DNA from: Verrucomicrobiota bacterium
GTDB lineage: Bacteria; Verrucomicrobiota; Kiritimatiellia; SS1-B-03-39; UBA6053
Length of the DNA stretch: 53,201 nt
Direction: 5' to 3'
Assembly (NCBI GenBank): GCA_020831635.1
Contig: JAFIGC010000025.1
Span: forward strand, 1 to 53,201
In this document: positions 35,001 to 42,781 of the stretch, piece by piece
Layout: every line of letters begins with the position of its first letter
Position numbering within the stretch: the first letter of the stretch is position 1
Notes under the pieces: model-generated
Seen by the model: only the letters and a program-made list of their open reading frames with translations
Told to the model about the DNA's origin: nothing
The model's database searches: none
Made by a program: the position numbers and the translations under genes

Positions 35001-36002
35001 AACCACGGTTTCGGAGGGAGTGGATCGTGCTCCTGTCCAAGTTTCCGCCACGATATGGTACAGCGCCTTTTTCCAACCTGTCGGCAACGCGTCAGTATAC
35101 GAAAGCGCGGGTGTCGTGTCCAAGTATTCGCCATCGCGGTAAATCCGATATCGGATACGTAACGGATCATGATTCGAGTCCGCCCAAGAAATTTCCGATA
35201 CATCGCTTCCGGTCAAGTTGACTACGGGAAGCATGGGTTCGTCGGGAGGTGCCCCCGGTGCAACGGTGATGGGGCGGGTAAAGGTGGGTGCTTCCGGGTC
35301 GAGTCCCGCCGTGGCGCGCAAGGCACCCGCATCTTCGACAAAGCCATTCAAGCGTAAAACCACACCGGCACGCCCCTTGCCATCGGACACCACCTCATAC
35401 CCTCCTGAAACAGGCTCCCCTTGATCGTCAAGCAACACAAATGGGCCGGACTCCACTTCAAACACCATGGTTCCCCAGGGCATGCCATAACCACCCGTGG
35501 AAACAAGACGGAGCGATGCGGGTATGGCCAAGTTGTCCGCTTCCTCCACGGGGCTGCTCATGATGGGGCTGTTGATCGGCCATTGCTCCAACACCCACAT
35601 GCGACGCAGTGACGCGGTCGGATCAAAAGGATTCAAACCCTGTTTTACAAAATTCCAGTTGGAAAATCCGCTCCCCGTAAAATCCAGGGACATGGGCTCT
35701 TGGCTCCAGTGGTTGGCGACAAGCAATCGATAAAAAAGGAGTTCCGCATCCGTGGCAAAGCCCAAACTCAAGGGATCACCCTGCCCGGTCTCCACGAGGG
35801 GTAAATAAGACCAGTTTTCCATTAAATTGTCTGAAATTTGAGGGAAATAGTAATGCTCGGAAGCGCCCGTCCAGAAAATTTCGACGGTTTCGGGAACGCT
35901 TCCCGGTGTAATCGTTATTGAAGCATCGGACAAGGGCGGCGGTGATTCCGCACGGATTAGCGATGCCATGCACACGAACAAAGCCAAATGTATACGTTTC
36001 AT
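32061..36002 (-). CDS. Giant secreted RCC1-repeat protein
   Basis: A 1313-residue exported protein with a signal peptide (about 1-19, MKRIHLALFVCMASLIRAES). A fibronectin-III-like stretch (about 260-430, TGWKKALYHIVAETWTG, LTWTPGMSDHGIAGYRVRLN) precedes RCC1/beta-propeller repeats (at least seven, about 480-1290). Each repeat has the pattern IAAGxxHxLAL, then xWSWG, then GQLG. A Pro-rich tail ends the chain. RCC1 propellers are protein-interaction platforms. ATG 36002 overlaps the upstream TAA stop by one base (TAATG) and has ribosome site GGAGGGG. Its four-base overlap with the Rhs gene implies coordinated synthesis, perhaps as a carrier, anchor or adhesin for the toxin. Confidence 0.85.
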   Translation of the reverse strand: MKRIHLALFVCMASLIRAESPPPLSDASITITPGSVPETVEIFWTGASEHYYFPQISDNLMENWSYLPLVETGQGDPLSLGFATDAELLFYRLLVANHWSQEPMSLDFTGSGFSNWNFVKQGLNPFDPTASLRRMWVLEQWPINSPIMSSPVEEADNLAIPASLRLVSTGGYGMPWGTMVFEVESGPFVLLDDQGEPVSGGYEVVSDGKGRAGVVLRLNGFVEDAGALRATAGLDPEAPTFTRPITVAPGAPPDEPMLPVVNLTGSDVSEISWADSNHDPLRIRYRIYRDGEYLDTTPALSYTDALPTGWKKALYHIVAETWTGARSTPSETVVLRNLPQNGVASPGIPQVVENARHRVTLTWTPGMSDHGIAGYRVRLNGQWVASTPDNRWTFTNLPPGVEHEISVQAVDQRGEFSAESAVLTYNPATVLPKMLAPGGSNTLWLETDGQLYSSGSKQNNAGGLHAPSDPLSSEDQETFVLPASYFDRIEQVISGELASLLLWENGLIFQMGTVTFDSGGQFTEFVLPIDLGSINLVRIGAGYRHFFAVEETTGQVWSWGVNEERQLGRNTPDFEETLTPGKVEISGGMPLEDVERVEGGRDFSVALLTDGTLRTWGLKSRLGCPDNTGNSLSWDHPGPVRDAASQPLANLIAIAAGASHTLALDENGEIWSFGDNSHGQLGHGSTSSTPVLVPARVRADTSGNPVLGNVVAIAAGEAHSLALDNQGRVWSFGEAVEKQLGYGTSGGNPQPYAKLISYLDGLQIIDIAAGPYNGFAVDEEGRIFAWGLNLQGQLGDGTIISRWKPEPMELKSTHLVFTPYKTSPTDSGGVFISTARLGSDIRYTLDGTAVTATSPLLAHGSSLTPAPGTLIRARAYAGTMAVGEEQRWRVPTVLQGALGDGIAVFVGADGQPHAWGRKPNWQPGDPVGGGIDLGTLGGDWVHSVSASGQSVLARTYAGDLYGWGGNENGILLPEGPSRIALPLLDPALATSPIRLHTLSAWTESGYGGSHRLLLNDQGQLRVSGVNDKGQLGLSDGPNPDSYASDELIEPTVHPRVSLGSGTGISCLTDGLGNTRGWGNWRLAGRGLIEAINPSQVADWIPTRLAVSNVVRISSGKSHSLALRGDGSVWAWGLVTEATTLPLTQPVRVRALTAPETEEDLEDVIEVAAGYRHALALRADGTVWSWGSNVHGELGYADSGDSVARQVPGLSNIHWIAAGKHVSMAGKANGEIWAWGRNSHGELGDPQLPGGHTPVLVGIPAPVPLGPPYPPGPSEPPPPNVYSPPSLEGPDPDPGSAPEIHIESPTDLLEIHSS

Positions 36003-37663
36003 TATCTCCCCTCCACTTTCCAGAAATTGATGACCCGGTTTCTCGGTTGAGGCGGGTTTGCCTTCAGCCAGGCGTTTCGTGCTTCCCTTAACATCCGTTT
36101 ATGCTCATGTTCGCGTTTCAGTCCCTCCAATTGATCATCATAATGGGAAACCAAGGCCTCCAAGGTCTGCGTGGGCGGTTCAACATCCGAATTGTCCAGT
36201 GGCTCGACTTCCCCCAACCTCTCTTCGAGAGAAGTCGCGATCACAAATATTGTCCAATGAACTCCCGCGTACGTGAAAATCCGCACCCCCTCCAACAGGG
36301 CAAAATCCCGCGGGGTTTGCCATATGCCGGACAAACCGCTTTCATCACGCCATTGAACCTGACTGATGCTTTGATCCAACACATCCGCCACAACCATTTC
36401 CACACGTCGTTCTTTCGCGGTTATTCCACTGGGATCAAAACCGTTCGCATCAAAGGGAACAAGGTGCAAGCCTGTGTTTTCATGCGATTGTCGTGGGATG
36501 TCGCTTGGCGTGGGCGAGGAGACCTGTCGCAGAAACAGCAAATGACCTCCCCGGTCCAGTTGCCATGCCCGTCGTGCGGGCACTGCCAAAAGTTCGTTGA
36601 CCGCATTGCGGGCCAATTTTTCCCGGAGGACAAATTCACTGGACACAAGTTCATCAGCCTGGTCCCGTGTCAAGGGTTCCCATTCCGCCTGTGTTTGATT
36701 CGCTTCGGCTTTTGGTTCAGCGGAATCCTCTTCTGTATCAGCGGCAATGTTCCAGTCCGATGTGAGGGAAACTTCTTCCGGTTCCATGTTGGTTTCCGCG
36801 GATACGTTTTCCTCCAAACCAGCATCGAAACCGGACAGATCAGAACCAAAGGGTCGAATCTCATATATTCGTCGATAAACTTCCCTTGGATGTGGTCGGT
36901 CCGCCTCGCCCCGATCCCTGATGAGGGTAATTTCACCTTCCGAGATTTCCAAACCGGAATGCAAAAGACTCCAAGAGATCTTTTCAGGATTTACATTTAC
37001 CTTTGCCTGATCCCGATACACCAAATCAACCCGATGGGGTGTCTCAGCCGTGGTCGTGATTTTTAGTACAACCTCATTCAATTTCGCGTCATAACTCACG
37101 TCATGGAATTTAGCCGGAGTCATGGAAAAGCTGTTTTCCACCTCCAAGGGGATTTCATATGCCTGTGGTTCATACGAAAAATGCCAGAAAATTTCTGGCG
37201 GATTGCCATGGGCAATCAAGTTCAATCCCGGTAAAATCGTTTGTACAAACTCCTGCGGTCTCACGCCGGTGACGGTGAAAACAAACGGTGCCTCAAATGT
37301 TTTTTCCGGCTCTGAAATCGAGACGATCAGCGGCTGTCCCGGCTTCATTCGTATCCAGTCTCCGTTCCAACCGGAATCCCGTTCGTGATGCAAACTTTCC
37401 CAGATCTGGCTACCTGCGTTCCAATGGTGAATGGAGAACGTGTACCCTTGCACCTGTCCTTCCAGAAAAGCATCCATTCTCCCTTCGAAAGGCACAAAAT
37501 CCAATGAAAGGGTATGGTTTCCGGGAAGCATCGTTTCGGTGAGAGCCACGGCCTGCTCGCCAACGGCATCAGACCAGAACAGGAACGGCAATAGCAGACA
37601 TGCAAGTGAATGCCTTCCACGGCAACATTTATCCAATTTCACGGTTAATCTTCGATCTGTCAT
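36002..37663 (-). CDS. Secreted protein of unknown function, first in Rhs operon
   Basis: A 553-residue protein that I do not recognise. A twin-Arg-poor signal peptide lies at the N-terminus (residues about 18-35, HSLACLLLPFLFWSDAVG). The N-terminal half is beta-rich (GNHTLSLDFVPFEGRMDAF, YTFSIHHWNAGSQIW), resembling a pre-peptidase or bacterial Ig-like domain. The C-terminal half is acidic, and a Lys/Arg/Glu-rich helix closes the chain. Start ATG 37663 was chosen because GGAGGAAGAA sits just before it; the longer frame lacks this. It leads the operon and is divergent from the XRE regulator. Confidence 0.7.
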   Translation of the reverse strand: MTDRRLTVKLDKCCRGRHSLACLLLPFLFWSDAVGEQAVALTETMLPGNHTLSLDFVPFEGRMDAFLEGQVQGYTFSIHHWNAGSQIWESLHHERDSGWNGDWIRMKPGQPLIVSISEPEKTFEAPFVFTVTGVRPQEFVQTILPGLNLIAHGNPPEIFWHFSYEPQAYEIPLEVENSFSMTPAKFHDVSYDAKLNEVVLKITTTAETPHRVDLVYRDQAKVNVNPEKISWSLLHSGLEISEGEITLIRDRGEADRPHPREVYRRIYEIRPFGSDLSGFDAGLEENVSAETNMEPEEVSLTSDWNIAADTEEDSAEPKAEANQTQAEWEPLTRDQADELVSSEFVLREKLARNAVNELLAVPARRAWQLDRGGHLLFLRQVSSPTPSDIPRQSHENTGLHLVPFDANGFDPSGITAKERRVEMVVADVLDQSISQVQWRDESGLSGIWQTPRDFALLEGVRIFTYAGVHWTIFVIATSLEERLGEVEPLDNSDVEPPTQTLEALVSHYDDQLEGLKREHEHKRMLREARNAWLKANPPQPRNRVINFWKVEGR

Positions 37664-37808
37664 TTCTTCCTCCAAAAGTGAAATTCGCTGGCCAGTCATA
37701 CGGCTTGGCTATTGGATTCGGTATCTCAATCATCTTATCGGTCAAGCCGCATTTCCGCGTGCATATATGCACGTTGTCGAAAACAAGTCAAGCGTGTTAA
37801 AAGGAAAA
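37664..37808. promoter_or_regulatory. Divergent promoter region of the Rhs operon and XRE gene
   Basis: This 145-base gap lies between the first gene of the Rhs operon (minus) and the XRE regulator (plus). It contains a perfect 16-bp palindrome at 37758-37773. A TTGACC box (complement of 37740-37745) is a candidate -35 for the operon, but a matching -10 is weak. Confidence 0.6.
37758..37773. promoter_or_regulatory. Perfect 16-bp palindromic operator candidate
   Basis: CGTGCATATATGCACG is fully self-complementary. It lies 36 bases upstream of the XRE start and about 95 bases upstream of the operon start. It is a natural target for the dimeric XRE protein and would let that protein control both directions. 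Confidence 0.6.
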
Positions 37809-38057
37809 ATGCCCAATCCCGAAGACATCTTAAATGCAATGATGAAAATCATGCAGGAAGAACGTTTGGCGAAAGGGTTAAACTATGAAGACTTTTCCGC
37901 AGCAGCGGGTTTGCATAGAACCACGATTCCACGCTACGAAAACGGCAGTGTTGTGCCAACGGTTTTGGCTGCGATCAAAATGGCTCAAGCCCTGAATATG
38001 AACTTCTCCGAAGTGATGATTCAGGCGGAAACCTTTTGCAAAAACAGGAATCCTTGA
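37809..38057 (+). CDS. Small XRE-family DNA-binding regulator
   Basis: An 82-residue helix-turn-helix protein. The Cro/CI-type fold is visible as LAKGLNYEDFSAAAGLHRTT, then RYENGSVVPTVLAAIKMAQA. It has no sensing domain. ATG 37809 is preceded by AAAAGGA; the longer upstream frame has no family resemblance and would cross the palindromic operator. It is divergent from the Rhs/RCC1 operon, so it is the likely repressor or activator of the operon. Confidence 0.85.
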   Translation: MPNPEDILNAMMKIMQEERLAKGLNYEDFSAAAGLHRTTIPRYENGSVVPTVLAAIKMAQALNMNFSEVMIQAETFCKNRNP

Positions 38058-38079
38058 AACCGTTGAGCTTTCAGGGCGG

Positions 38080-38853
38080 TCAAAACCGGAACGACATGCC
38101 GATCCTGGGGCCGCTGAGGGTTTCGTCTCCACGCTCCACCCAGCGATATCCCAGCCGGACGGAACTGTGTTCGTAGCGGAGCAGAATGCCCGCCTCCACG
38201 TCCATGAGGGTGCCATCCGGGAAAAAGGCCCAGAGAGGACGGAGTTCGACCCCGATGGATTTCGACGGCCAATAGCGCATGGGCACCCCCATGGATAAGG
38301 CCGTTTGCCTGTTGTCGCCCTGGAGGGTCATCGCCCCCAAGGCAATATCCAACTGGGTGCGCCGATGGGCCGCCATTCGGTACAGGGCATGATATTGAAA
38401 TTGATGCAGGGTATCCTCAAAAATCCGATCCCGGTAAAAGGTGTGACGGAAATCCGCCGCCAACACCGCCTTCCCCAGTTCGAATCCATACCCGAGGGCA
38501 TGTATATCGGAAGAGATATATTGCGCACCCACATCAAAACGCAACAGTGGAAACATGGGGTCCCCGAGCATGCGCTTGTCGGACAAATCATGCGCAAATT
38601 CTCCGCCTGTGGCCAAACCGTAAACAATGGGACGAAATACGAGCGCGTCAACGAGTTCCACGAGGAACGAATCGGTCGCGGAAGGACTTGTGTCTTTGCT
38701 TTCCCGGGTCTGACTTCGTTCCCGGGGGGGACGCGGGGTGCCGGACCCGCGCTCAAAGCGCCTCAATCGCCCGGTATCCTCCTGTGCCAAAGCCAGGGAA
38801 TGGCACATCCAGACCAGGACAATCCAATGTAAGCTGCTTTTAATCGCGTTCAT
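38080..38853 (-). CDS. Outer-membrane beta-barrel-like protein
   Basis: A 257-residue exported protein. A signal peptide (about 1-24, SLHWIVLVWMCHSLALAQ) precedes an Arg/Ser-rich low-complexity stretch and then amphipathic strands (FDVGAQYISSDIHALGYGFE, RRTQLDIALGAMTLQG, GILLRYEHSSVRLGYRWVE). The chain ends in Phe (GMSFRF), as expected for an outer-membrane barrel recognised by BamA. Start ATG 38853 lies inside the end of scpB, overlapping it by 14 bases; ATG 38862 is possible. No specific family is recognised. Confidence 0.7.
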   Translation of the reverse strand: MNAIKSSLHWIVLVWMCHSLALAQEDTGRLRRFERGSGTPRPPRERSQTRESKDTSPSATDSFLVELVDALVFRPIVYGLATGGEFAHDLSDKRMLGDPMFPLLRFDVGAQYISSDIHALGYGFELGKAVLAADFRHTFYRDRIFEDTLHQFQYHALYRMAAHRRTQLDIALGAMTLQGDNRQTALSMGVPMRYWPSKSIGVELRPLWAFFPDGTLMDVEAGILLRYEHSSVRLGYRWVERGDETLSGPRIGMSFRF

Positions 38854-39577
38854 CCGAATCATCGTCGGTGTCCGGGGGGGCTTCCTGAGGTTCCGGGGAG
38901 TCTTTTGCTTCCACGTTTTCGGATTCGGGGTCCGCGGACTCCGCCGCTTGGGCCTCCGCCGCATTCGCGACTTCGAGGTCGAGTTCTTGCTGACGTTCCA
39001 GATTGCGGCGCATTTCCGCCATTCCCGGCAGGTCATCCAGGTTTTTGAGCCCGAAATGCTCGAGAAAAACCTGCGTGGTGCCATACAACCAGGGCTTGCC
39101 CGGCAACTCGCTGCGCCCCACCACCTTGACCAAGCCCATCTCCAACAGCGTCCGCACGATGGAATCCACGGCCACGCCGCGAATGGACTCGATGCCAGAG
39201 CGTTGGATGGGTTGACGATAAGCGATGATGGAGAGGGTTTCCAGCGCGGGTTTGGAGAGTTTGTTGGGTTTCCCTTTCTCCAGCAATTCCCGTAACCAAG
39301 GACCGGCGGTTTTCCGGTTGCGCAGCCGATATCCATCCGCGATTTCCGCGATTTCCAAACCCAAATGGTTTTCCCGCAGGTCCTCGCGCAACTCTTCCAG
39401 GGCTTCTTCCACTTCTTTGGCGGTAATCTCCGCGAAGGTGGTGGCCACGCCTTCATAGTTTTGCGCGGCCCGTCGGAAAACATTCACCATTTGCCGCACA
39501 CTCAAGGGCTCCCGGGTCGCAAACAGCATCGCTCCCAAAATTTCTTTGATTTCCGGAATGACCTCAGACTCACTCAT
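38840..39577 (-). CDS. scpB: Segregation and condensation protein B
   Basis: A 245-residue ScpB, kleisin partner of the SMC condensin that compacts the chromosome. Two winged-helix domains are visible: IKEILGAMLFATREPLSVRQ near the start, and LETLSIIAYRQPIQRSGIES with GRSELPGKPWLYGTTQVFL in the middle. The C-terminal 60 residues are an acidic Glu/Asp/Pro tail. Start ATG 39577 overlaps the scpA stop by eight bases (ATGAGTGA). Confidence 0.95.
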   Translation of the reverse strand: MSESEVIPEIKEILGAMLFATREPLSVRQMVNVFRRAAQNYEGVATTFAEITAKEVEEALEELREDLRENHLGLEIAEIADGYRLRNRKTAGPWLRELLEKGKPNKLSKPALETLSIIAYRQPIQRSGIESIRGVAVDSIVRTLLEMGLVKVVGRSELPGKPWLYGTTQVFLEHFGLKNLDDLPGMAEMRRNLERQQELDLEVANAAEAQAAESADPESENVEAKDSPEPQEAPPDTDDDSDERD

Positions 39578-40403
39578 GGGCTTTTCCCCCCACCACTTCA
39601 TCTCCCACCGCTTTCTCCTTCATGACTTCATCCATGGTCATTTCATCGTTTTCAAATTCCTCATCATCGTCCTCGGCCTTGAGCAGCACGATATCGGAGA
39701 ATTCGCCCGAGTCCTGCGCGGCCCGGATTTGCTTGAGGCGAATCAGTTCCAGAATCGCCAAAAAGGTGCACACCATTTCACTGCGCGACCGCATCCCTTT
39801 GAACAATCCGTGCATGGACTGTTTCCGCCCTTTGCGAACCACCTCGTTCATCAGGAAATCCACTTTGTCCGCCACCGTGTAGCGTTCCGCGAAGATTTCC
39901 GTCAGTTCCTCTTTTTCGGAGCGTTTGAGGATTTCGCTGAAACTGCTGAGCAAGTCGAAAATGCTCACGTCCCGCAAGGACAGACCCGGATCCTTGCCCA
40001 GGGCCACATGTTCCTCTTCGGGGAAAAAGACGTTGTGCTGTCCTTCTTCCAACTCCTCCAGGATCCCGGCGGCATCCTTGAATTTTTTGTATTCCACCAA
40101 TTGACGCACCAGATCCAGACGGGGATCCTCCTCGTCCTCCTCCAAATCCGGACGCTCCTCCACCGGCAAGAGCATCCGACTCTTGATGAGCATCAATGTG
40201 GCCGACATCACCAAAAACTCCCCGGCGATGTTCAAATCCAACATGCGCATTAATTTGAGGTATTCATTGTATTGCACGCAGATTTTTTCGATGGGAATGT
40301 CGGTGATTTCAACTTCCTCTTTTTTGATGAGGTAGAGGAGCAAATCCAGCGGGCCCTCGAAAACGTCGAGTTTGACGTGATAATCCTGTTCGTCTTGATT
40401 CAT
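39570..40403 (-). CDS. scpA: Segregation and condensation protein A
   Basis: A 277-residue ScpA kleisin linking SMC heads. The N-terminal signature KLDVFEGPLDLLLYLIKKEE is followed by ITDIPIEKICVQYNEYL and GEFLVMSATLMLIKSRMLLP. A C-terminal winged helix (VCTFLAILELIRLKQI) and an acidic end complete it. Start ATG 40403 gives the family N-terminus; the longer frame overlaps trpS. It follows trpS by 28 bases and overlaps scpB. Confidence 0.95.
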   Translation of the reverse strand: MNQDEQDYHVKLDVFEGPLDLLLYLIKKEEVEITDIPIEKICVQYNEYLKLMRMLDLNIAGEFLVMSATLMLIKSRMLLPVEERPDLEEDEEDPRLDLVRQLVEYKKFKDAAGILEELEEGQHNVFFPEEEHVALGKDPGLSLRDVSIFDLLSSFSEILKRSEKEELTEIFAERYTVADKVDFLMNEVVRKGRKQSMHGLFKGMRSRSEMVCTFLAILELIRLKQIRAAQDSGEFSDIVLLKAEDDDEEFENDEMTMDEVMKEKAVGDEVVGGKAHE

Positions 40404-40431
40404 GAAAGCATCCCGAAATGTTGAGGGAGGT

Positions 40432-41397
40432 TTAAGCAAGGCCCACGGCCCGGCGGGCATGGGAAAGAATGGGGTGAATGGCGCCGCGGGCCCGTTCCGC
40501 GCCATCCCGTAAAATCGCGTCGACTTTTTCGGGTTCCGCTTCCAGCGCGGCCCGGCGTTCGCGAAACGGGGCGAAATGTTCTTCGAATTTTTCCGCCAAG
40601 GCCTTTTTCGCCTCGCCATATCCCATGCCCCCGGCGCGATAGCGTTCCGCCAAGGCGTCCGACTCCGCCGCATCGGCAAAAAGCTTGTAGAGGGCGAACA
40701 CATTGCAGGCATCGGGGTCTTTGGGCGCTTCCAAAGGGGTGCTGTCCGTCACCACGCGCATGATGGTCTTGCGGACTTGCTTGGGCGGTCCGAAAATCTC
40801 AATGGTATTGCCGTAGGATTTTGACATTTTCTGTCCGTCCACCCCCGGGACCACGGCCACGTCCTCGCGAATCATGGGATCGGCCAATTTGAACACCTCT
40901 TCGCCGGTTTGGCGGTTGAATTTGCCGGCCAGATCGCGGGCGATTTCCAAATGCTGCTTCTGATCTTTGCCGACGGGCACGATGTCGGCGTTCACGCAAA
41001 GAATGTCCGCCGCCATGAGCACCGGATAGGCAAAAAGCGCGTGGTTGGCATCCACGCCCCGCGCGGTCTTGTCCTTGTAGCTGTGGGCCCGCTCCAGCAG
41101 GCCCATGGGACAAACCACGCTCAGCAGCCAGGCCAGCTCATGCACTTCCGGCACATCGCTCTGACGGTAAAAAACGGTGCGGGCCGGATCCAGGCCGCAG
41201 GCCAAAAAATCCAGGGCGACGTCCCGCACGTTTTCGCGAAGCGCCGCCGCATCCTTGGTGGTGGTGAGGGCATGATAATCGGCGATGAACAGAAAAACCT
41301 CGTGCGCCTCCTGCAGGGCCAAAGCCGGTTTCATCATGCCGAAATAATTGCCGATATGTAGTTTGCCCGAAGGCTGGATGCCCGAAAGCACTCTCAT
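40432..41397 (-). CDS. trpS: Tryptophanyl-tRNA synthetase
   Basis: A 321-residue class I synthetase that charges tRNA-Trp. The N-terminus RVLSGIQPSGKLHIGNYFG includes the HIGH-type motif as HIGN. The KMSKS loop is present as GQKMSKSYGN. MAADIL and VPVGKDQKQHLE are typical of TrpS. Start ATG 41397 places the motif as in the family. It heads the trpS-scpA-scpB-barrel operon. Confidence 0.96.
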   Translation of the reverse strand: MRVLSGIQPSGKLHIGNYFGMMKPALALQEAHEVFLFIADYHALTTTKDAAALRENVRDVALDFLACGLDPARTVFYRQSDVPEVHELAWLLSVVCPMGLLERAHSYKDKTARGVDANHALFAYPVLMAADILCVNADIVPVGKDQKQHLEIARDLAGKFNRQTGEEVFKLADPMIREDVAVVPGVDGQKMSKSYGNTIEIFGPPKQVRKTIMRVVTDSTPLEAPKDPDACNVFALYKLFADAAESDALAERYRAGGMGYGEAKKALAEKFEEHFAPFRERRAALEAEPEKVDAILRDGAERARGAIHPILSHARRAVGLA

Positions 41398-41551
41398 GGT
41401 CCGTATCCTCTTTTTTTGGTTCTCAAAATCGTTTCGCTTCGAATACTCCATCCCGACAAGCGGCGCAATCTTTTTCAGCAGTTCGTATTGAGGTCAACAT
41501 TCCGAATTCAATTTTCTTGCAACCCGACTGTACGCACCCTATCCTGTAGGC

Positions 41552-42151
41552 ATGAAATTCAAATTGCATCCCTGTTTCGTTTTCGCTTTCTCTGGCTGTG
41601 CTTTGCTGGTGCTCGTGCAAACCGCCTGTGACATCACGAGCGGAAATGATACGGTTCGCAACGTTTCGATCAACATTTCCGGCACCTACCGAAACGACAA
41701 CGGCATTCCCCGCCGGCAAAGCGGAGCGGTCATCAACAGCCTCGCGCTTACGCAAGCGGGCGACCAATTGTTTGCGATCGACAACGAAGGAACCCGCTGG
41801 ACGGGGCGTATCGGACGTGCGGACGGCAACCGCTCCGCGTCGATATCCCTCAAGGGACGAACCACCACGGGAAATGAGGTCGTCATGACCGGCAACGTGG
41901 TCATCGATGGGACCAGCGGACGTATGACAGGCATTTGGGTGGAGCCCGGATTTACTTCCGAATTCTCGGCACAGGCGGAAGTCGCCCCCCAACCCGAGCC
42001 GCAACCCACCCCCTCGCCCACTCCTCCCCCCTCAAATGGCAACGGGGGCAATACGAACGGAACCGGAGGTACGGGCGGCGGCACGGGCGGAACCACCAAC
42101 GGCACCACCCCGCCTCCCCCCACCATCACATTTCCTCCGATCCCGGGATGA
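41552..42151 (+). CDS. Secreted or lipoprotein-like protein with Gly/Thr/Pro tail
   Basis: A 199-residue exported protein. The hydrophobic leader (about 8-24) is followed by a Cys (C26 in VQTACDITSG), which suggests a lipoprotein, although the lipobox is atypical. The middle (about 30-145) is a beta-rich repeat-like domain (DQLFAIDNEGTRWTGRIG, RMTGIWVEPGF). The tail is low-complexity: a PEPQPTPSPTPPP block, then Asn/Gly/Thr repeats. TTGCAA, 17 bases, then TATCCT upstream of the ATG is a candidate promoter unusually close to the start codon. Function unknown. Confidence 0.7.
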   Translation: MKFKLHPCFVFAFSGCALLVLVQTACDITSGNDTVRNVSINISGTYRNDNGIPRRQSGAVINSLALTQAGDQLFAIDNEGTRWTGRIGRADGNRSASISLKGRTTTGNEVVMTGNVVIDGTSGRMTGIWVEPGFTSEFSAQAEVAPQPEPQPTPSPTPPPSNGNGGNTNGTGGTGGGTGGTTNGTTPPPPTITFPPIPG

Positions 42152-42205
42152 TTTTCATGGCGTATTTCGAAAACACCTCCAGTTGAAGAAGTTAGGCCGA
42201 GTGGC

Positions 42206-42775
42206 ATGAACGATTTTGATTACATGGCTTGGGTAGTGATCCCCATTTTGATTTTTGTTGCCCGATTGATGGACGTTTCGCTGGCAACCGTCCGCCAGAT
42301 TCTCATCATGAAAGGCATGAGGAAGCTTGTGCCCATCATTGCCTTCGTGGAGGTGCTGATCTGGCTGGTGGCCATCACCCAGGTGATGCAGAGCCTCTCC
42401 AATATCGCCGGATATCTGGGCTGGGCCTTTGGCTTTGCCGCCGGAAATTATCTGGGCATGGTTATCGAGGAAAAAGTCGCCCTGGGTCATCAGGTGGTCC
42501 GAATCATCACCCAATCCAAATCCCCGGAATTGCAGGAGGCGCTCACCTCAAACCTCTACGGGCTCACCAAAGTGTCCGCACAGGGCTCACAAGGTCCGGT
42601 GGACATTTTTTTCGTGGCCGTGGAACGCAAACGCATCCCCAAGCTCCTCAACACCATCCGCGAATGCGATCCAGAGGTCTTTTACACCGTGGAGGACATC
42701 CGCTCCATGGGTTCGGGAACCTTTCCACGTCCCATGCCCTCCACCATGCTGCCCAGGGGCGCGAAACGGAAATAA
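42206..42775 (+). CDS. UPF0316/DUF2179 membrane protein
   Basis: A 189-residue protein. Three membrane helices occupy the first 90 residues (WVVIPILIFVARLMDVSLAT, IIAFVEVLIWLVAITQVM, LGWAFGFAAGNYLGM), with the UPF0316 signature DVSLATVRQILIMKG. A cytoplasmic DUF2179-type domain follows (LTKVSAQGSQGPVDIFFVAV, ECDPEVFYTVEDIRSM). The family's role is not known. It precedes the GNAT gene by six bases and is probably cotranscribed with it. Confidence 0.9.
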   Translation: MNDFDYMAWVVIPILIFVARLMDVSLATVRQILIMKGMRKLVPIIAFVEVLIWLVAITQVMQSLSNIAGYLGWAFGFAAGNYLGMVIEEKVALGHQVVRIITQSKSPELQEALTSNLYGLTKVSAQGSQGPVDIFFVAVERKRIPKLLNTIRECDPEVFYTVEDIRSMGSGTFPRPMPSTMLPRGAKRK

Positions 42776-42781
42776 GGCCTC

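Noticed and set aside
37431..37808. N-terminal extension of the XRE regulator
   Set aside because: It runs antisense to the secreted-protein gene and through the palindrome, with no family similarity; ATG 37809 has a ribosome site.
39570..40712. Extended scpA frame running into trpS
   Set aside because: The family N-terminus begins at ATG 40403; the extension reads trpS out of frame.
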